Shown here in pieces: positions 33,336-42,573 of a stretch of 64,000 nucleotides of DNA. The notes under the pieces were generated by a model. That model saw only the letters and a program-made list of their open reading frames with translations. It made no database searches and had not been told where the DNA came from. Within the stretch, counting starts at the first letter, position 1. Each line of letters opens with the position of its first letter. The stretch is from Mesorhizobium sp. M1E.F.Ca.ET.045.02.1.1 (GTDB lineage: Bacteria > Pseudomonadota > Alphaproteobacteria > Rhizobiales > Rhizobiaceae), in assembly GCF_003952485.1 (NCBI RefSeq), contig NZ_CP034447.1, forward strand, positions 7,020,501-7,084,500, written 5' to 3'. A program made the translations under genes and the position numbers.

Positions 33336-35000
33336 ATGAGCAAGAACTACCGCATTCTCGATCTCATCCGGCGCAACCGCACGCCGCTCGAAAACCACCT
33401 CATCGATGGCCTTATCGACGGCCGCGTCAGCCGCCGCGAATTCGTGCGCCACGGCAGCCTGCTCGGCCTGTCGCTGCCGCTTCTCGGCCGCATCGGCATG
33501 GCCGCCGGTTTTGGCGCCGCGCCCTCGCTTGCCCGCGCTCAAGCGACGCCGGGCGCCACCATCCGCGTCGGCAGCAGCGTGCCGGCCGCAGCGATCGACC
33601 CGGTCACAATCGCGGACGCCGGCGGCCTGCTGGTGATGCAGCAGGTGGCTGAATTCCTCTGCATCGACGGCCCGGACCTGGTGCTGAAGCCGGCGCTGGC
33701 GGAAAGCTGGAAGCCGAACGCCGACGGCACGGTGTGGACCTTCACACTGCGCAAGGGCGTGAAATTCCACTCGGGCGGCGAGATGAAGGCCGAAGACGTG
33801 GTGGCCAGCATCGACCGCCTCGCCGATCCCGCCAACTCGTCCAACGCGCTGTCGGTGTTCAGCGGCATCCTGCAGAAGGGCAACACCAAGAAGGTCGACG
33901 ACTACACGGTTGAATTCCACCTCGACGCGCCGAACGGCAACTTCCCTTACATGGTGTCGTCCGACAACTACAACGCCGTCATCATCCCGGCGAGCTACAA
34001 GGGCGACTACGAAAAGAGCTTCGACGGCACCGGGCCGTTCAAGCTGGAGAAGTACACGCCGAAGGTCGGCGCCTCTTTCGTGCGCAACGAGGACTACTGG
34101 GGCGAAAAGGCCTTGCCGGAACGCACCGAGTTCACCTTCTTCACCGACATCCAGCCGCAGATCCTGGCGCTGCAGGGCGGCCAGATCGACATCATCAACC
34201 AGATGCCGGTGCTGGCCGGCGTCGGTCTGCTCAACGATCCGAATGTCGACATCATCAGCCTGAAGTCGGTGGCGCACCAGCAGTTGCACCTGCGCTGCGA
34301 TTCCGACCCGTTCAAGGATCCGCGGGTGCGCCGGGCAATCGCGCTCAGCATCGACCGCAAGAAGCTGGTCGCCGGCCTGATGAAGGGCCGCGCCCAGGAA
34401 GGCAACGACAGCCCGTTTGCGAGCGCCTATCCGTCGACCGACACCAGCGTGCCGCAGCGCGAGCAGGACATCGCGCAGGCCAAGCAGCTGATGGAAGCGG
34501 CCGGCGCCGGCAAGGGCTTCAAGGTAACGCTGACGACCGAGCGCTATCTGGAAATCCCCGAATACGCCCAGCTCATCCAGAATTGGGTCAAGGAGATCGG
34601 CATCGAGCTCGAGCTCAACATCCTCGACCAGGGCGCCTATTACGGCGATGCGGTGTTCGGCAAGTCGAACTGGCTGGACTCGGTGATGGGCATCACCGAC
34701 TACGGCCATCGCGGCGTGCCGAACGTCTATCTCGCGGCGCCGCTGAAGAGCGACGGCACCTGGAATGCCGCCCACTTCAAGAACAAGGACTACGACCAGC
34801 TGGCGACCAGCTATATCGCGGCCCTCGACCTCGAGGCGCAGAAGGCCAGCGCCGGCAAGATCCAGAAGCTGCTGCTCGAGGAAACGCCGGTGATCTTCGG
34901 CTATTTCTACGACTACCTGACTGCGACGGCGAAGGGCGTGACGGGCGTGCAGCCCACCGCCATGTCGCAGCTGTTCCTGGAAAAGGCATCGAAGGCCTGA
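33336..35000 (+). CDS. dipeptide-type ABC transporter substrate-binding protein with Tat signal
   Basis: 554 residues, SBP family 5 (DppA/OppA). The N-terminal region is long: ~30 residues, then SRREFVRHGSLLGLSLPLLG (twin-arginine at 33-34) and a cut expected near ALARA-like SLARAQA. Family marks include LKPALAESWKPNADGTVWTFTLRKGVKFH, SYKGDYEKSFDGTGPFKLEK and RVRRAIALSIDRKKLV. GGGGAAAGGG precedes ATG 33336. The 262-base gap upstream (33074-33335) holds no supported gene, only a possible 28-codon leader. Binds a peptide or a charged metabolite linked to the enolase enzymes. Confidence 0.88.
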   Translation: MSKNYRILDLIRRNRTPLENHLIDGLIDGRVSRREFVRHGSLLGLSLPLLGRIGMAAGFGAAPSLARAQATPGATIRVGSSVPAAAIDPVTIADAGGLLVMQQVAEFLCIDGPDLVLKPALAESWKPNADGTVWTFTLRKGVKFHSGGEMKAEDVVASIDRLADPANSSNALSVFSGILQKGNTKKVDDYTVEFHLDAPNGNFPYMVSSDNYNAVIIPASYKGDYEKSFDGTGPFKLEKYTPKVGASFVRNEDYWGEKALPERTEFTFFTDIQPQILALQGGQIDIINQMPVLAGVGLLNDPNVDIISLKSVAHQQLHLRCDSDPFKDPRVRRAIALSIDRKKLVAGLMKGRAQEGNDSPFASAYPSTDTSVPQREQDIAQAKQLMEAAGAGKGFKVTLTTERYLEIPEYAQLIQNWVKEIGIELELNILDQGAYYGDAVFGKSNWLDSVMGITDYGHRGVPNVYLAAPLKSDGTWNAAHFKNKDYDQLATSYIAALDLEAQKASAGKIQKLLLEETPVIFGYFYDYLTATAKGVTGVQPTAMSQLFLEKASKA

Positions 35001-35026
35001 CGACAGCGAACAAGCTTATCCCTGAC

Positions 35027-35052
35027 AGCCGGCTCTCCGCGGAGAGCCGGCT
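35027..35052 (+). other. perfect 26-bp palindrome after binding-protein gene
   Basis: 35027-35052 is fully self-complementary (arms starting AGCCGGCTCTCC) and will form a hairpin in the mRNA, 26 bases after the binding-protein stop and just before the permease ribosome-binding site (AGGAG 35058-35062). Likely stabilises the upstream message and tunes permease expression. Confidence 0.7.
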
Positions 35053-35070
35053 CCAATAGGAGTATTCGCC

Positions 35071-36024
35071 ATCCTCGCCTTCCTCGTCCGGCGCCTCGGC
35101 CTGTCGCTCATTACGCTGTTCCTGCTCAGCGTCATGGTGTTCCTCGGCGGCCAGGTGCTGCCCGGCAATGTCGGGCGCGCCATATTGGGGCCATTCGCCG
35201 ATGAGCGCGCCGTCGACGCGCTCAACCATTCGCTCGGCGTCGATCGCCCGCTGCTCGTCCAGTACGGAACCTGGATCTGGAACTTCCTGCATGGCGACAT
35301 GGGCACGTCCTACATTTTCCGCGCGCCGGTCGCGCCCTTCGTCATCGACGCTTTGGGCAATTCGATGAAGCTGGCGCTGGTCGCTTTCGTGCTGGTGGTG
35401 CCGATCGGCATCCTCGGCGGCGTCATCGCCGCGCTCAACCTCAACCGGCCGCTCGACCGCATCATCAGCCTCGGCGGCCTGTCGGTGACGGTGCTGCCGG
35501 AATTCGTCACCGGCATCATCCTGATCCTGATCTTCGGCGTGTGGCTGCGCTGGCTGCCGATCGCCGCTTCCTGGCCGAAGGGCGCCGGCTTCTTCACCCA
35601 GCTCTACTATCTCATCCTGCCGTCGCTGCCGCTGTTTTTGGTGCTGTTCGGCTATATCGCCCGGATGGCGCGATCCGGCATGATCGAGGCGCTCGATTCC
35701 GACTATACTCGCACCGCCGTGCTCAAGGGCCTGCCGTGGCGCACGGTGATCTGGCGGCATGTGCTGCGCAACGCGCTGTTGCCGACCATCACCGTCATCG
35801 CCACGCAGACCGGCTACCTGATCGGCGGCCTGGTCGTGATCGAGACGCTGTTCCGCTACCAGGGCATCGGCTCGCTGATCTTCACCGCGGCACGCGGCAA
35901 GGATTTCCCGATGCTCGAGGCCGGCATCCTCACCATCGGCATCGTCTATGCGGTGGCGACCCTCGTCGCCGACTTCCTCTATTCCGTGCTCAACCCGCGC
36001 ATCCGGCTGGGAGCAGAGCAATGA
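35071..36024 (+). CDS. dipeptide-type ABC transporter permease (DppB-like), non-canonical start
   Basis: The conserved DppB N-terminus (ILAFLVRRLGLSLITLFLLSV) is encoded in frame from 35071, with AGGAG (35058-35062) 8 bases upstream, but the codon there is ATC, not ATG/GTG/TTG. The first ATG in frame is at 35134, which would delete most of the first membrane helix. The rest is normal: NSMKLALVAFVLVVPIGILG, EAA loop DYTRTAVLKGLPWRTVIWRHVLRNAL, about six helices. Either a rare AUC start or a base error/mutation. Stop overlaps the next gene (ATGA). Confidence 0.85.
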   Translation: MLAFLVRRLGLSLITLFLLSVMVFLGGQVLPGNVGRAILGPFADERAVDALNHSLGVDRPLLVQYGTWIWNFLHGDMGTSYIFRAPVAPFVIDALGNSMKLALVAFVLVVPIGILGGVIAALNLNRPLDRIISLGGLSVTVLPEFVTGIILILIFGVWLRWLPIAASWPKGAGFFTQLYYLILPSLPLFLVLFGYIARMARSGMIEALDSDYTRTAVLKGLPWRTVIWRHVLRNALLPTITVIATQTGYLIGGLVVIETLFRYQGIGSLIFTAARGKDFPMLEAGILTIGIVYAVATLVADFLYSVLNPRIRLGAEQ

Positions 36025-36905
36025 GCGTGACAGATACTCCCGCGAACCTGCCCACACCCGACGCCGCGACGCGGCGCGGTCCCTGGGGCGAGGTGTTGCA
36101 CTCGCTGTTGCGGTCAGGAACGTTCCTGACCGGGCTCGGCATCGTCCTGTTCTGGATCATCTGCGCGCTGTTCGGCGAGCATTTCGTGCCTTACGACCCA
36201 CTCGCCGACGACATCATCAACGCCCTTGCACCACCGTCGGCCGAGCACTGGTTCGGCACCGACCAGATCGGCCGCGACGTCTTCTCGCGCGTCATCGTCG
36301 GCTCGCGTGACATCCTGACGGTGGCGCCTTTAGCCACGTTGCTCGCGACCGTCGCCGGCACCGCACTCGGCCTCCTCATCGGCTATTTCCGCGGCATCGT
36401 CGACGACGTGATCAGCCGCGTTCTCGAGGCCTTCATGGCGATCCCGGTGGTGATCATCGCGCTGCTCGCCATCGTCGCGCTCGGCACGTCGAAGATCACC
36501 GTCATCGTCGTCATCGGCCTGAGCTTCGCGCCGATCATCGCCCGCACGGTGCGCTCGGCGGTGCTTGCTGAACGCGAACTCGACTATGTCGCGGCGGCAA
36601 AGCTGCGCCACGAAGGCGCGCTGCATACGATGTTCGTCGAGATCCTGCCCAATGTCATCCCGCCGATCCTGGTCGAGACGACGGTACGTCTCGGCTACGC
36701 GATCTTCGCCGTCGCCACGCTCTCGTTCATGGGCTTCGGCATCCAGCCGCCCTCCCCCGACTGGGGTCTAAGCATCTCCAGCAATTACGGCATGATCGGC
36801 GGCGGCTTCTGGTGGACGGTGCTGTTCGATGCCCTGGCCATCGCCTCCCTGGTTATCGGCGTCAATCTGGTGGCCGACGGCGTCCATGGAGCGTTCAATG
36901 ACTGA
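36021..36905 (+). CDS. dipeptide-type ABC transporter permease (DppC-like)
   Basis: 294 residues. First helix around FLTGLGIVLFWIICALFGEH, then PSAEHWFGTDQIGRDVFSRV (OppC N-terminal domain motif) and the EAA loop DYVAAAKLRHEGALHTMFVEILPNVIPP. Coupled to DppB by ATGA and to the ATPase by an 8-base overlap. Confidence 0.92.
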   Translation: MSVTDTPANLPTPDAATRRGPWGEVLHSLLRSGTFLTGLGIVLFWIICALFGEHFVPYDPLADDIINALAPPSAEHWFGTDQIGRDVFSRVIVGSRDILTVAPLATLLATVAGTALGLLIGYFRGIVDDVISRVLEAFMAIPVVIIALLAIVALGTSKITVIVVIGLSFAPIIARTVRSAVLAERELDYVAAAKLRHEGALHTMFVEILPNVIPPILVETTVRLGYAIFAVATLSFMGFGIQPPSPDWGLSISSNYGMIGGGFWWTVLFDALAIASLVIGVNLVADGVHGAFND

Positions 36906-38919
36906 CAAGAACGCACTCGAGCTCAGAGATCTCTCCGTCGCCTACCGTGTCGGCGGCCGCAACCGGGCGGTGCTGCGCAATGTCAACCTCACCATCGGCC
37001 GCGGCGAGGCCTACGGGCTCGTCGGCGAATCCGGCTGCGGCAAGTCGACGGCGGCGCTCGCTGTGGTCCGCTACCTGCCGCGCAATGGCTCGATCACCGG
37101 CGGCTCGATCGCGCTCGACGGCCAGGACGTGATGAAGCTCGATGGCGAAGCGCTGCGGCGGGCGCGGGCGGAAAGCGTGTCGATGGTCTATCAGGACCCC
37201 GGCAAGGCGCTGAACCCGTCGCTGCGCATCGGCCGCCAGCTGACCGAGATCTTTGAGCTCGCCGGTGTCACTGGACAGGCGGCGAGCGACAAGGCCATTG
37301 CCATGCTGAACCGGGTGCGCATCTCCGATCCGGCAAGTGTCATGCAGCGCTACCCGCACCAGCTTTCCGGCGGCATGCAGCAGCGCGTGGCGATCGCCAT
37401 GGCCTTGGCCAACGATCCGTCGATGCTGATCCTCGACGAGCCGACGACGGGTCTCGACGCGACGGTGGAAGCCGAAGTGCTCGACCTGATCGCGCAATTG
37501 CGGCGCGAGCTCTCGGCCTCGATCCTGTTCATCAGCCACAACCTCGCCGTCGTCTCGAAGATGTGCGACCGTGTCGGCGTGCTCTACGCCGGCATGCTGG
37601 TCGAGGAAGGCTCGACCAAGGACGTCTTCAACGATCCGCGCCATCCCTACACGGTGGCGCTGATGCGTTGCCTGCCGCGCGGCGGCCAGCGCAAGGACCA
37701 GGGCCGCCTGGACACCATCCCCGGATTCCTGCCCGGCATCGGCGCCAACATCACCGGCTGCGCCTTCGCCGATCGCTGCGCCCTGGCGACGGAGCGCTGC
37801 CGCAGCGAGCCGCCGCCGCTCTACGACCTGGGGGAAGGCCGACTGTCGCGCTGCCACTATCATGACAAGGCGCAGTCGCTGCCGCGCGCGACACCAGCCG
37901 AGATCCCCGCCGCAGCACCCAAGCAGGCACCGCCGGTGCTGCAGGTCGAGGGGCTGAACAAGACCTATGCCAGCCACGGCCGGCCGCTGAGGGCGGTGAA
38001 GGACGTCTCGGTCAGCCTGAGGCCCGGCGAGACGCTCGGTCTGGTCGGCGAATCCGGCAGCGGCAAGACGACCTTCGCCAGGCTGCTGCTCGGCCTCGTA
38101 CCGCCGGACGAAGGCGGCAGCATCGAGCTCGAGGGCAGAGAGCTCGCGCCACGGCTTGCCAACCGCACCGAGGATCAGGTCAAGGCGGTGCAGATCGTCT
38201 TCCAGAATCCGGATTCGGCGCTCAACCGCTCGCATTCGATCCGGCATATCCTGAGCCGCGCCTTGAAGCGGCTGGGCGGGCTGACCGGCAAGGCGCTGGA
38301 CACGCGGCTGGAAGAGCTCGTCCGCTCGGTGCGGCTCACCGACCGGCATCTCGCGGTCAAGCCGCGCCAGCTGTCGGGCGGGCTGAAGCAGCGCGTGGCG
38401 ATCGCGCGCGCCTTCGCCGGCGAGCCACGCATCGTCGTCTGCGACGAGCCGACCTCGGCGCTCGACGTGTCGGTGCAGGCGGCGATCCTCAACCTCCTGG
38501 CGGACCTGCAGTCGAAGCAGGACGTCAGCTACATCTTCATTTCGCACGACCTCGGCGTGGTGCGCTATCTCTCCGACAAGATCGCCGTGCTCTATCTCGG
38601 CCGCATCATGGAGTTCGGGCCGTCGGAAGCGGTCTTTTCCGGCCCGCACCATCCCTATACGGAAGCGCTTCTGTCGGCCGTGCCGAAACTCGACCGGACC
38701 GAGAGCGCGCGCATCCGCCTCGACGGCGAGATACCGAGCGCCGCCAACCCGCCGACGGGCTGCGTCTTCCACACGAGATGCCCGCGCAAGATCGGCGCGA
38801 TTTGCGAGACGCAGGAGCCGGAGCTCATCGAGGCCGAGCCCGGGCACACGATCCGCTGCCATATTCCTTTTGAGGAATTGGCAAGGCTGCAGAAGCCCAC
38901 GGCCGTGGAGCCGGCGTGA
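36898..38919 (+). CDS. fused dipeptide ABC transporter ATPase (DppD-DppF in one chain)
   Basis: 673 residues containing two complete nucleotide-binding domains. First: Walker A GESGCGKST, signature LSGGMQQRVAIAMAL, Walker B LILDEPTTGLD, then the oligopeptide-transporter C-terminal domain with GCAFADRCALATERCRSEPP (Cys cluster). Second: GESGSGKTT, LSGGLKQRVAIARAF, VVCDEPTSALD, and GCVFHTRCPRKIGAICETQEP. Separate DppD and DppF are the usual form; here they are fused, which fixes stoichiometry. Last gene of the transporter operon. Confidence 0.93.
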   Translation: MTDKNALELRDLSVAYRVGGRNRAVLRNVNLTIGRGEAYGLVGESGCGKSTAALAVVRYLPRNGSITGGSIALDGQDVMKLDGEALRRARAESVSMVYQDPGKALNPSLRIGRQLTEIFELAGVTGQAASDKAIAMLNRVRISDPASVMQRYPHQLSGGMQQRVAIAMALANDPSMLILDEPTTGLDATVEAEVLDLIAQLRRELSASILFISHNLAVVSKMCDRVGVLYAGMLVEEGSTKDVFNDPRHPYTVALMRCLPRGGQRKDQGRLDTIPGFLPGIGANITGCAFADRCALATERCRSEPPPLYDLGEGRLSRCHYHDKAQSLPRATPAEIPAAAPKQAPPVLQVEGLNKTYASHGRPLRAVKDVSVSLRPGETLGLVGESGSGKTTFARLLLGLVPPDEGGSIELEGRELAPRLANRTEDQVKAVQIVFQNPDSALNRSHSIRHILSRALKRLGGLTGKALDTRLEELVRSVRLTDRHLAVKPRQLSGGLKQRVAIARAFAGEPRIVVCDEPTSALDVSVQAAILNLLADLQSKQDVSYIFISHDLGVVRYLSDKIAVLYLGRIMEFGPSEAVFSGPHHPYTEALLSAVPKLDRTESARIRLDGEIPSAANPPTGCVFHTRCPRKIGAICETQEPELIEAEPGHTIRCHIPFEELARLQKPTAVEPA

Positions 38920-38925
38920 TCGCCG

Positions 38926-39834
38926 TCAGAATGCCGCCGCGCCTGCCATGCTGAAGGCGCGGTCGCTTTCCGCGAAAGCTTGATCGCCCGACAGGTTCCT
39001 GGCGAGCGTGCGCAGGCCCGTCAAGGCGATGTCGAGGGCATCGGAAGAGGCCGGGTTCTCCGGATAGGCTAGATAAATCGGCCGCTGGAACACCGGCGCG
39101 TCCTCGACGCGCCGCAACTCGCCGCGCTCGATGTGACCGCTGACGGCGCTCAGCGGCAGATAGGCGGCCGCCCGTTGCGACAGCACATGCTGCAGGCCGA
39201 TGAACACCAGCCCGGCGGAGATCGCAGGCTTCACCATGCCGGCAAAGGCGCGGTCATGCTCGACGCGGAACTCCAGCCCCCAGTCCATCAGTATGTAGTT
39301 CTGCGTCCACGATCCGGCTTGCGCCGTATGCTGGACGAGGACCACCTGATCGACGGCCAATGTCTCATAGACGATGCCGGGATGCGGCTTGGGCAGATAG
39401 AGGATGCAGATGTCGAGCAGGCCTTCGGCCATCTGGTCGATCGCCAGATCGGGAAAACTCCCTTCGAGGCGAAGCGCCACGTTTGGCCGCCTCGCCCGCA
39501 TCCAGTCGATCCAGGGCGAGGTGATGCTGTCCCAGAGATAGGCTGGCGCGGTGAGCCTCAGCAGCGTCTCGTAGCCATCGGGAACGGCGATGTCCTGACG
39601 CGATTGCTCCCAGGTCCGGGTGATCGTCGCAGCGTGCGGCAGGAACTGCCGGCCGGCCGGCGTCAGCGTGACGCCGTCGCTGTCGCGAACGAAGAGCTTG
39701 CGTCCCAACTGCTCTTCGAGGCCGCGAATGCGCGCGCTGACGGTGGACTGGGCGAGGTTCAGCCGATGGGCGGCGACGGTGAAGCTGCCATGCTCCGCGA
39801 CCTCGAGGAAACTGCGCAGATTCTCGGTGTCCAT
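38926..39834 (-). CDS. LysR-family transcriptional regulator
   Basis: 302 residues. HTH: LRSFLEVAEHGSFTVAAHRLNLAQSTVSARIRGLEEQLGRKLF. The C-terminal effector domain is of the type-2 periplasmic-binding fold. It converges on the fused ATPase gene (6-base gap) and diverges from the second binding-protein gene (about 125 bases), so it may control the latter and its DUF427 neighbour. Effector unknown. Confidence 0.9.
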   Translation of the reverse strand: MDTENLRSFLEVAEHGSFTVAAHRLNLAQSTVSARIRGLEEQLGRKLFVRDSDGVTLTPAGRQFLPHAATITRTWEQSRQDIAVPDGYETLLRLTAPAYLWDSITSPWIDWMRARRPNVALRLEGSFPDLAIDQMAEGLLDICILYLPKPHPGIVYETLAVDQVVLVQHTAQAGSWTQNYILMDWGLEFRVEHDRAFAGMVKPAISAGLVFIGLQHVLSQRAAAYLPLSAVSGHIERGELRRVEDAPVFQRPIYLAYPENPASSDALDIALTGLRTLARNLSGDQAFAESDRAFSMAGAAAF

Positions 39835-39960
39835 GGCTTTCGCCCCCGGCTCGGCGGCAATCGAAGATTCCGATGGCCCTCATCAAAAAATATCGCTTTT
39901 CGGCCGTGGTCAACAATGAACTAGATGGCAGAACCTCCACGCCAGCCAAGGAATGCAGCC

Positions 39961-41616
39961 ATGCCGAAGCATTTCAGGACGATCGATGCCGCTCGCAGAA
40001 ATCTTAGCGCAATCGAAAATTCCGCTGTCGACGAATTGCTCGCCGGCAGGATCGGCCGGCGCGAATTCCTGCGCCATGGCAGCGTGCTCGGCCTTTCGCT
40101 GCCATTCCTCGGCGGCATCGTCTCGGCGATCGGCCTTGGCGCTCCAGAAGCGCGCGCCGAGGGCAAGCCGGGCGGCACGGTGCGTGCAGGCGTCGCCGTG
40201 CCCGGCGGCGCCATCGACCCGGTCACCTTCTATGACAGCGGCAGCTACCAGCTCGTCTTCCAGACGGCCGAATTCCTGTGCGTGACGCAGCCCGACCTGA
40301 CGCTGAAGCCGGTGCTGGCCGAGAGCTGGTCGCCCAATGCCGACGGAAGTGTGTGGACCTTCAAGCTGCGCAAGGGCGTGAAATTCCACAATGGCGAGGA
40401 CTTCAAGGCCGACGACGTGGTGGCGACCTTCGACCGCCTCGCCGATCCGAGCGGCGCCTCCAACGCGCTGTCGGTATTCAAGGGGCTGCTGTCGAAGGGC
40501 GGCACGCGCAAGGTCGACGACCACACCGTCGAGTTCCATCTCGACGCGCCGAACGGCAGCTTCCCTTATTCGGTGTCGATCGACAATTACAACGCCGTCA
40601 TCCTGCCGGCGAGCTACAAGGGCGATTACGAGAAGACCTTCGAGGGCACCGGGCCGTTCCGGCTCGAAAGCTACACGCCGAAAGTCGGCGCGAGCTTCGT
40701 GCGCAATCCCGACTATTGGGGCGAGAAGGCGCTGCCCGACCGGCTGGAGTTCAAATTCTACGGTGACGTGCAGCCGCGCATCCTGGCGCTGCAGGCGGGC
40801 GAGGTCGACGTGCTCGACGCCATCCCGCTCGACGTCAGCCAGGTGGTGCTCGGCAATCCGGACATCACGGTGCTGCGCGTCGCCTCCACCGCGCATCGCC
40901 AGTTCCATATGCGCTGCGACATGGCGCCCTTCACCGACAAGCGCGTGCGCCAGGCGCTGGCGCTGTGCATCGACCGCTCGAAGCTGGTCGACGGGCTCTG
41001 CCGCGGCATGGCGGCGACCGGCAATGACAGCCCGTTCGCGCCGGCTTTCCCCGCGACCGACAAGTCGGTGGCGCAGCGCACGCAGGACATCGCCAAGGCC
41101 AAGCAGCTGATGGAAGCAGCGGGCCTTGCCAGCGGCTTCGACATGACGCTGACGACGCTGCTCTATTCCGACATTCCCGGATACGCGCAGCTCTTCCAGA
41201 ACTTCGCCAAGGAGATCGGCGCCCGTATCTCGCTCAACATCGAGGACCAGGACAAATATTACGGCAAGGCGGTGTTCGGCCAGTCGGACTGGCTGGACAG
41301 CCCGCTCGGCATCACCGACTACGCGCATCGCAGCGTGCCGAACGTCTTCCTGAAAAGCCCGTTGGTCAGCGACGGTCCGTGGAATGCGGCGCATTTCAAG
41401 AATACGGCCTATGACGGGCTGGTGACCGGCTATCTCAAGGCGCTCGACCTCGACACGCAGCGCAAGGCGGCGTCGGACATCCAAAAGCTGCTGCTCGACG
41501 AGACGCCGGTGATCTTCAGCTACTTCCCGGACCTTTTGGTGCCGGTGCGCAAGAATGTCAGCGGCCTGCCGCCGATCGCCGCCGGGCTGCTGCTCGACCG
41601 GGTATCGATAGGTTGA
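39961..41616 (+). CDS. second dipeptide-type ABC substrate-binding protein with Tat signal (orphan paralogue)
   Basis: 551 residues, clearly paralogous to the protein at 33336-35000 over its whole length (for example SYKGDYEKTFEGTGPFRLES, WNAAHFKNTAYDGL, KLLLDETPVIF). Twin-arginine motif GRREFLRHGSVLGLSLPFLG is at the same position. AAGGAA precedes ATG 39961; an ATG at 39925 lies before that site. No permease or ATPase follows, so it may share the transporter at 35071-38919 with a different ligand preference. Confidence 0.88.
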   Translation: MPKHFRTIDAARRNLSAIENSAVDELLAGRIGRREFLRHGSVLGLSLPFLGGIVSAIGLGAPEARAEGKPGGTVRAGVAVPGGAIDPVTFYDSGSYQLVFQTAEFLCVTQPDLTLKPVLAESWSPNADGSVWTFKLRKGVKFHNGEDFKADDVVATFDRLADPSGASNALSVFKGLLSKGGTRKVDDHTVEFHLDAPNGSFPYSVSIDNYNAVILPASYKGDYEKTFEGTGPFRLESYTPKVGASFVRNPDYWGEKALPDRLEFKFYGDVQPRILALQAGEVDVLDAIPLDVSQVVLGNPDITVLRVASTAHRQFHMRCDMAPFTDKRVRQALALCIDRSKLVDGLCRGMAATGNDSPFAPAFPATDKSVAQRTQDIAKAKQLMEAAGLASGFDMTLTTLLYSDIPGYAQLFQNFAKEIGARISLNIEDQDKYYGKAVFGQSDWLDSPLGITDYAHRSVPNVFLKSPLVSDGPWNAAHFKNTAYDGLVTGYLKALDLDTQRKAASDIQKLLLDETPVIFSYFPDLLVPVRKNVSGLPPIAAGLLLDRVSIG

Positions 41617-41618
41617 TC

Positions 41619-42509
41619 ATGGTCGCGCGCAAGGCCCTGGCTGCCAACGACGAAAAAAGGACGACTACCATTCGCAAGCCTCATTTGCGCGGCCGCGGGC
41701 CGCATTTCCCGCTGCTCGACAATATCGTGCAATATGAGTTCGAGCCCGGCTATGTCGCCTTCACCATGCCCTCGCCCAAGCGGCTGCGCGTGCAGGTCGG
41801 GCCGATGATCGTCGCCGACACCACCAAGGCGCTGGTGTTCTACGAGAGCGACCATCTGCCGGTCTATTACTTCCCGATGAGCGACGTGCGCGAGGAGTTC
41901 CTGCTGCCGAGCCGGACGACGACGGAAGACCCGTTCAAGGGCGTGGCCACGCATTATTCGCTGAACACCGGCATCACGCTGGTCGAGGATGGCGCCTGGC
42001 GCTATCTCGACCCCGTCAAGGGATGCCCGCCGATCGCGGACTACATATCCTTCTACTGGCCGAAGATGACGCATTGGTGGGAGGAGGACGAGGAGATCTT
42101 CGTCCATGCCCGCGATCCGTTCCGGCGCGTCGACTGCCTGCCTTCGTCGCGGCGCGTGCAGGTGATCCTCGACGGCGAGCAAGTCGCCGATTCACGGCGC
42201 GGCGTTTTCCTTTTCGAGACCGGTCATCCGGTGCGCCACTATCTGCCGATTTCGGACACGCGGCTCGATATGTTTACGCCTAGCCGCTACATCTCGCGCT
42301 GCCCCTACAAGGGCATCTCCAACTACTACCATGTGACCACACCTAAGAAGCGGCACGAGAACCTGGTCTGGTATTATCCCGAACCCGTGCATGAGGCCGA
42401 GCGCATCAAGGGGCTGGTGTGTTTTCATCACGAGCTGGTCGACAGGATACTGGTCGACGGCGTGGAGATTCCAAAGGAAGCGACGGCGGCATCCGACGGG
42501 TATTTCTGA
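41619..42509 (+). CDS. tandem DUF427 (NTP_transf_9) protein
   Basis: 296 residues with two DUF427 domains: the first around RLRVQVGPMIVADTTKALVFYESDHLPVYYFP, the second around RRVQVILDGEQVADSRRGVFLFETGHPVRHYLP, each ending in a conserved Y/WYYP or THYSL type strand (NLVWYYPEPVHEAERIKGLV). DUF427 proteins are small beta-rich proteins of unknown biochemical role. It starts 3 bases after the binding-protein stop, so the two are co-transcribed. Function unknown; a ligand-handling role tied to the transporter is conjecture. Confidence 0.82.
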   Translation: MVARKALAANDEKRTTTIRKPHLRGRGPHFPLLDNIVQYEFEPGYVAFTMPSPKRLRVQVGPMIVADTTKALVFYESDHLPVYYFPMSDVREEFLLPSRTTTEDPFKGVATHYSLNTGITLVEDGAWRYLDPVKGCPPIADYISFYWPKMTHWWEEDEEIFVHARDPFRRVDCLPSSRRVQVILDGEQVADSRRGVFLFETGHPVRHYLPISDTRLDMFTPSRYISRCPYKGISNYYHVTTPKKRHENLVWYYPEPVHEAERIKGLVCFHHELVDRILVDGVEIPKEATAASDGYF

Positions 42510-42573
42510 GCGGTCCCCATTGGGCTAGGAACGCGAGGGCGCAAAATGAAAACCGTCTTCGTGGCGTTCCTTC

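Noticed and set aside
32841..34775. 644-codon open frame antisense to the enolase and binding-protein genes
   Set aside because: Same reasoning; its translation is shadow-like and the opposite strand is occupied by well-recognised proteins.
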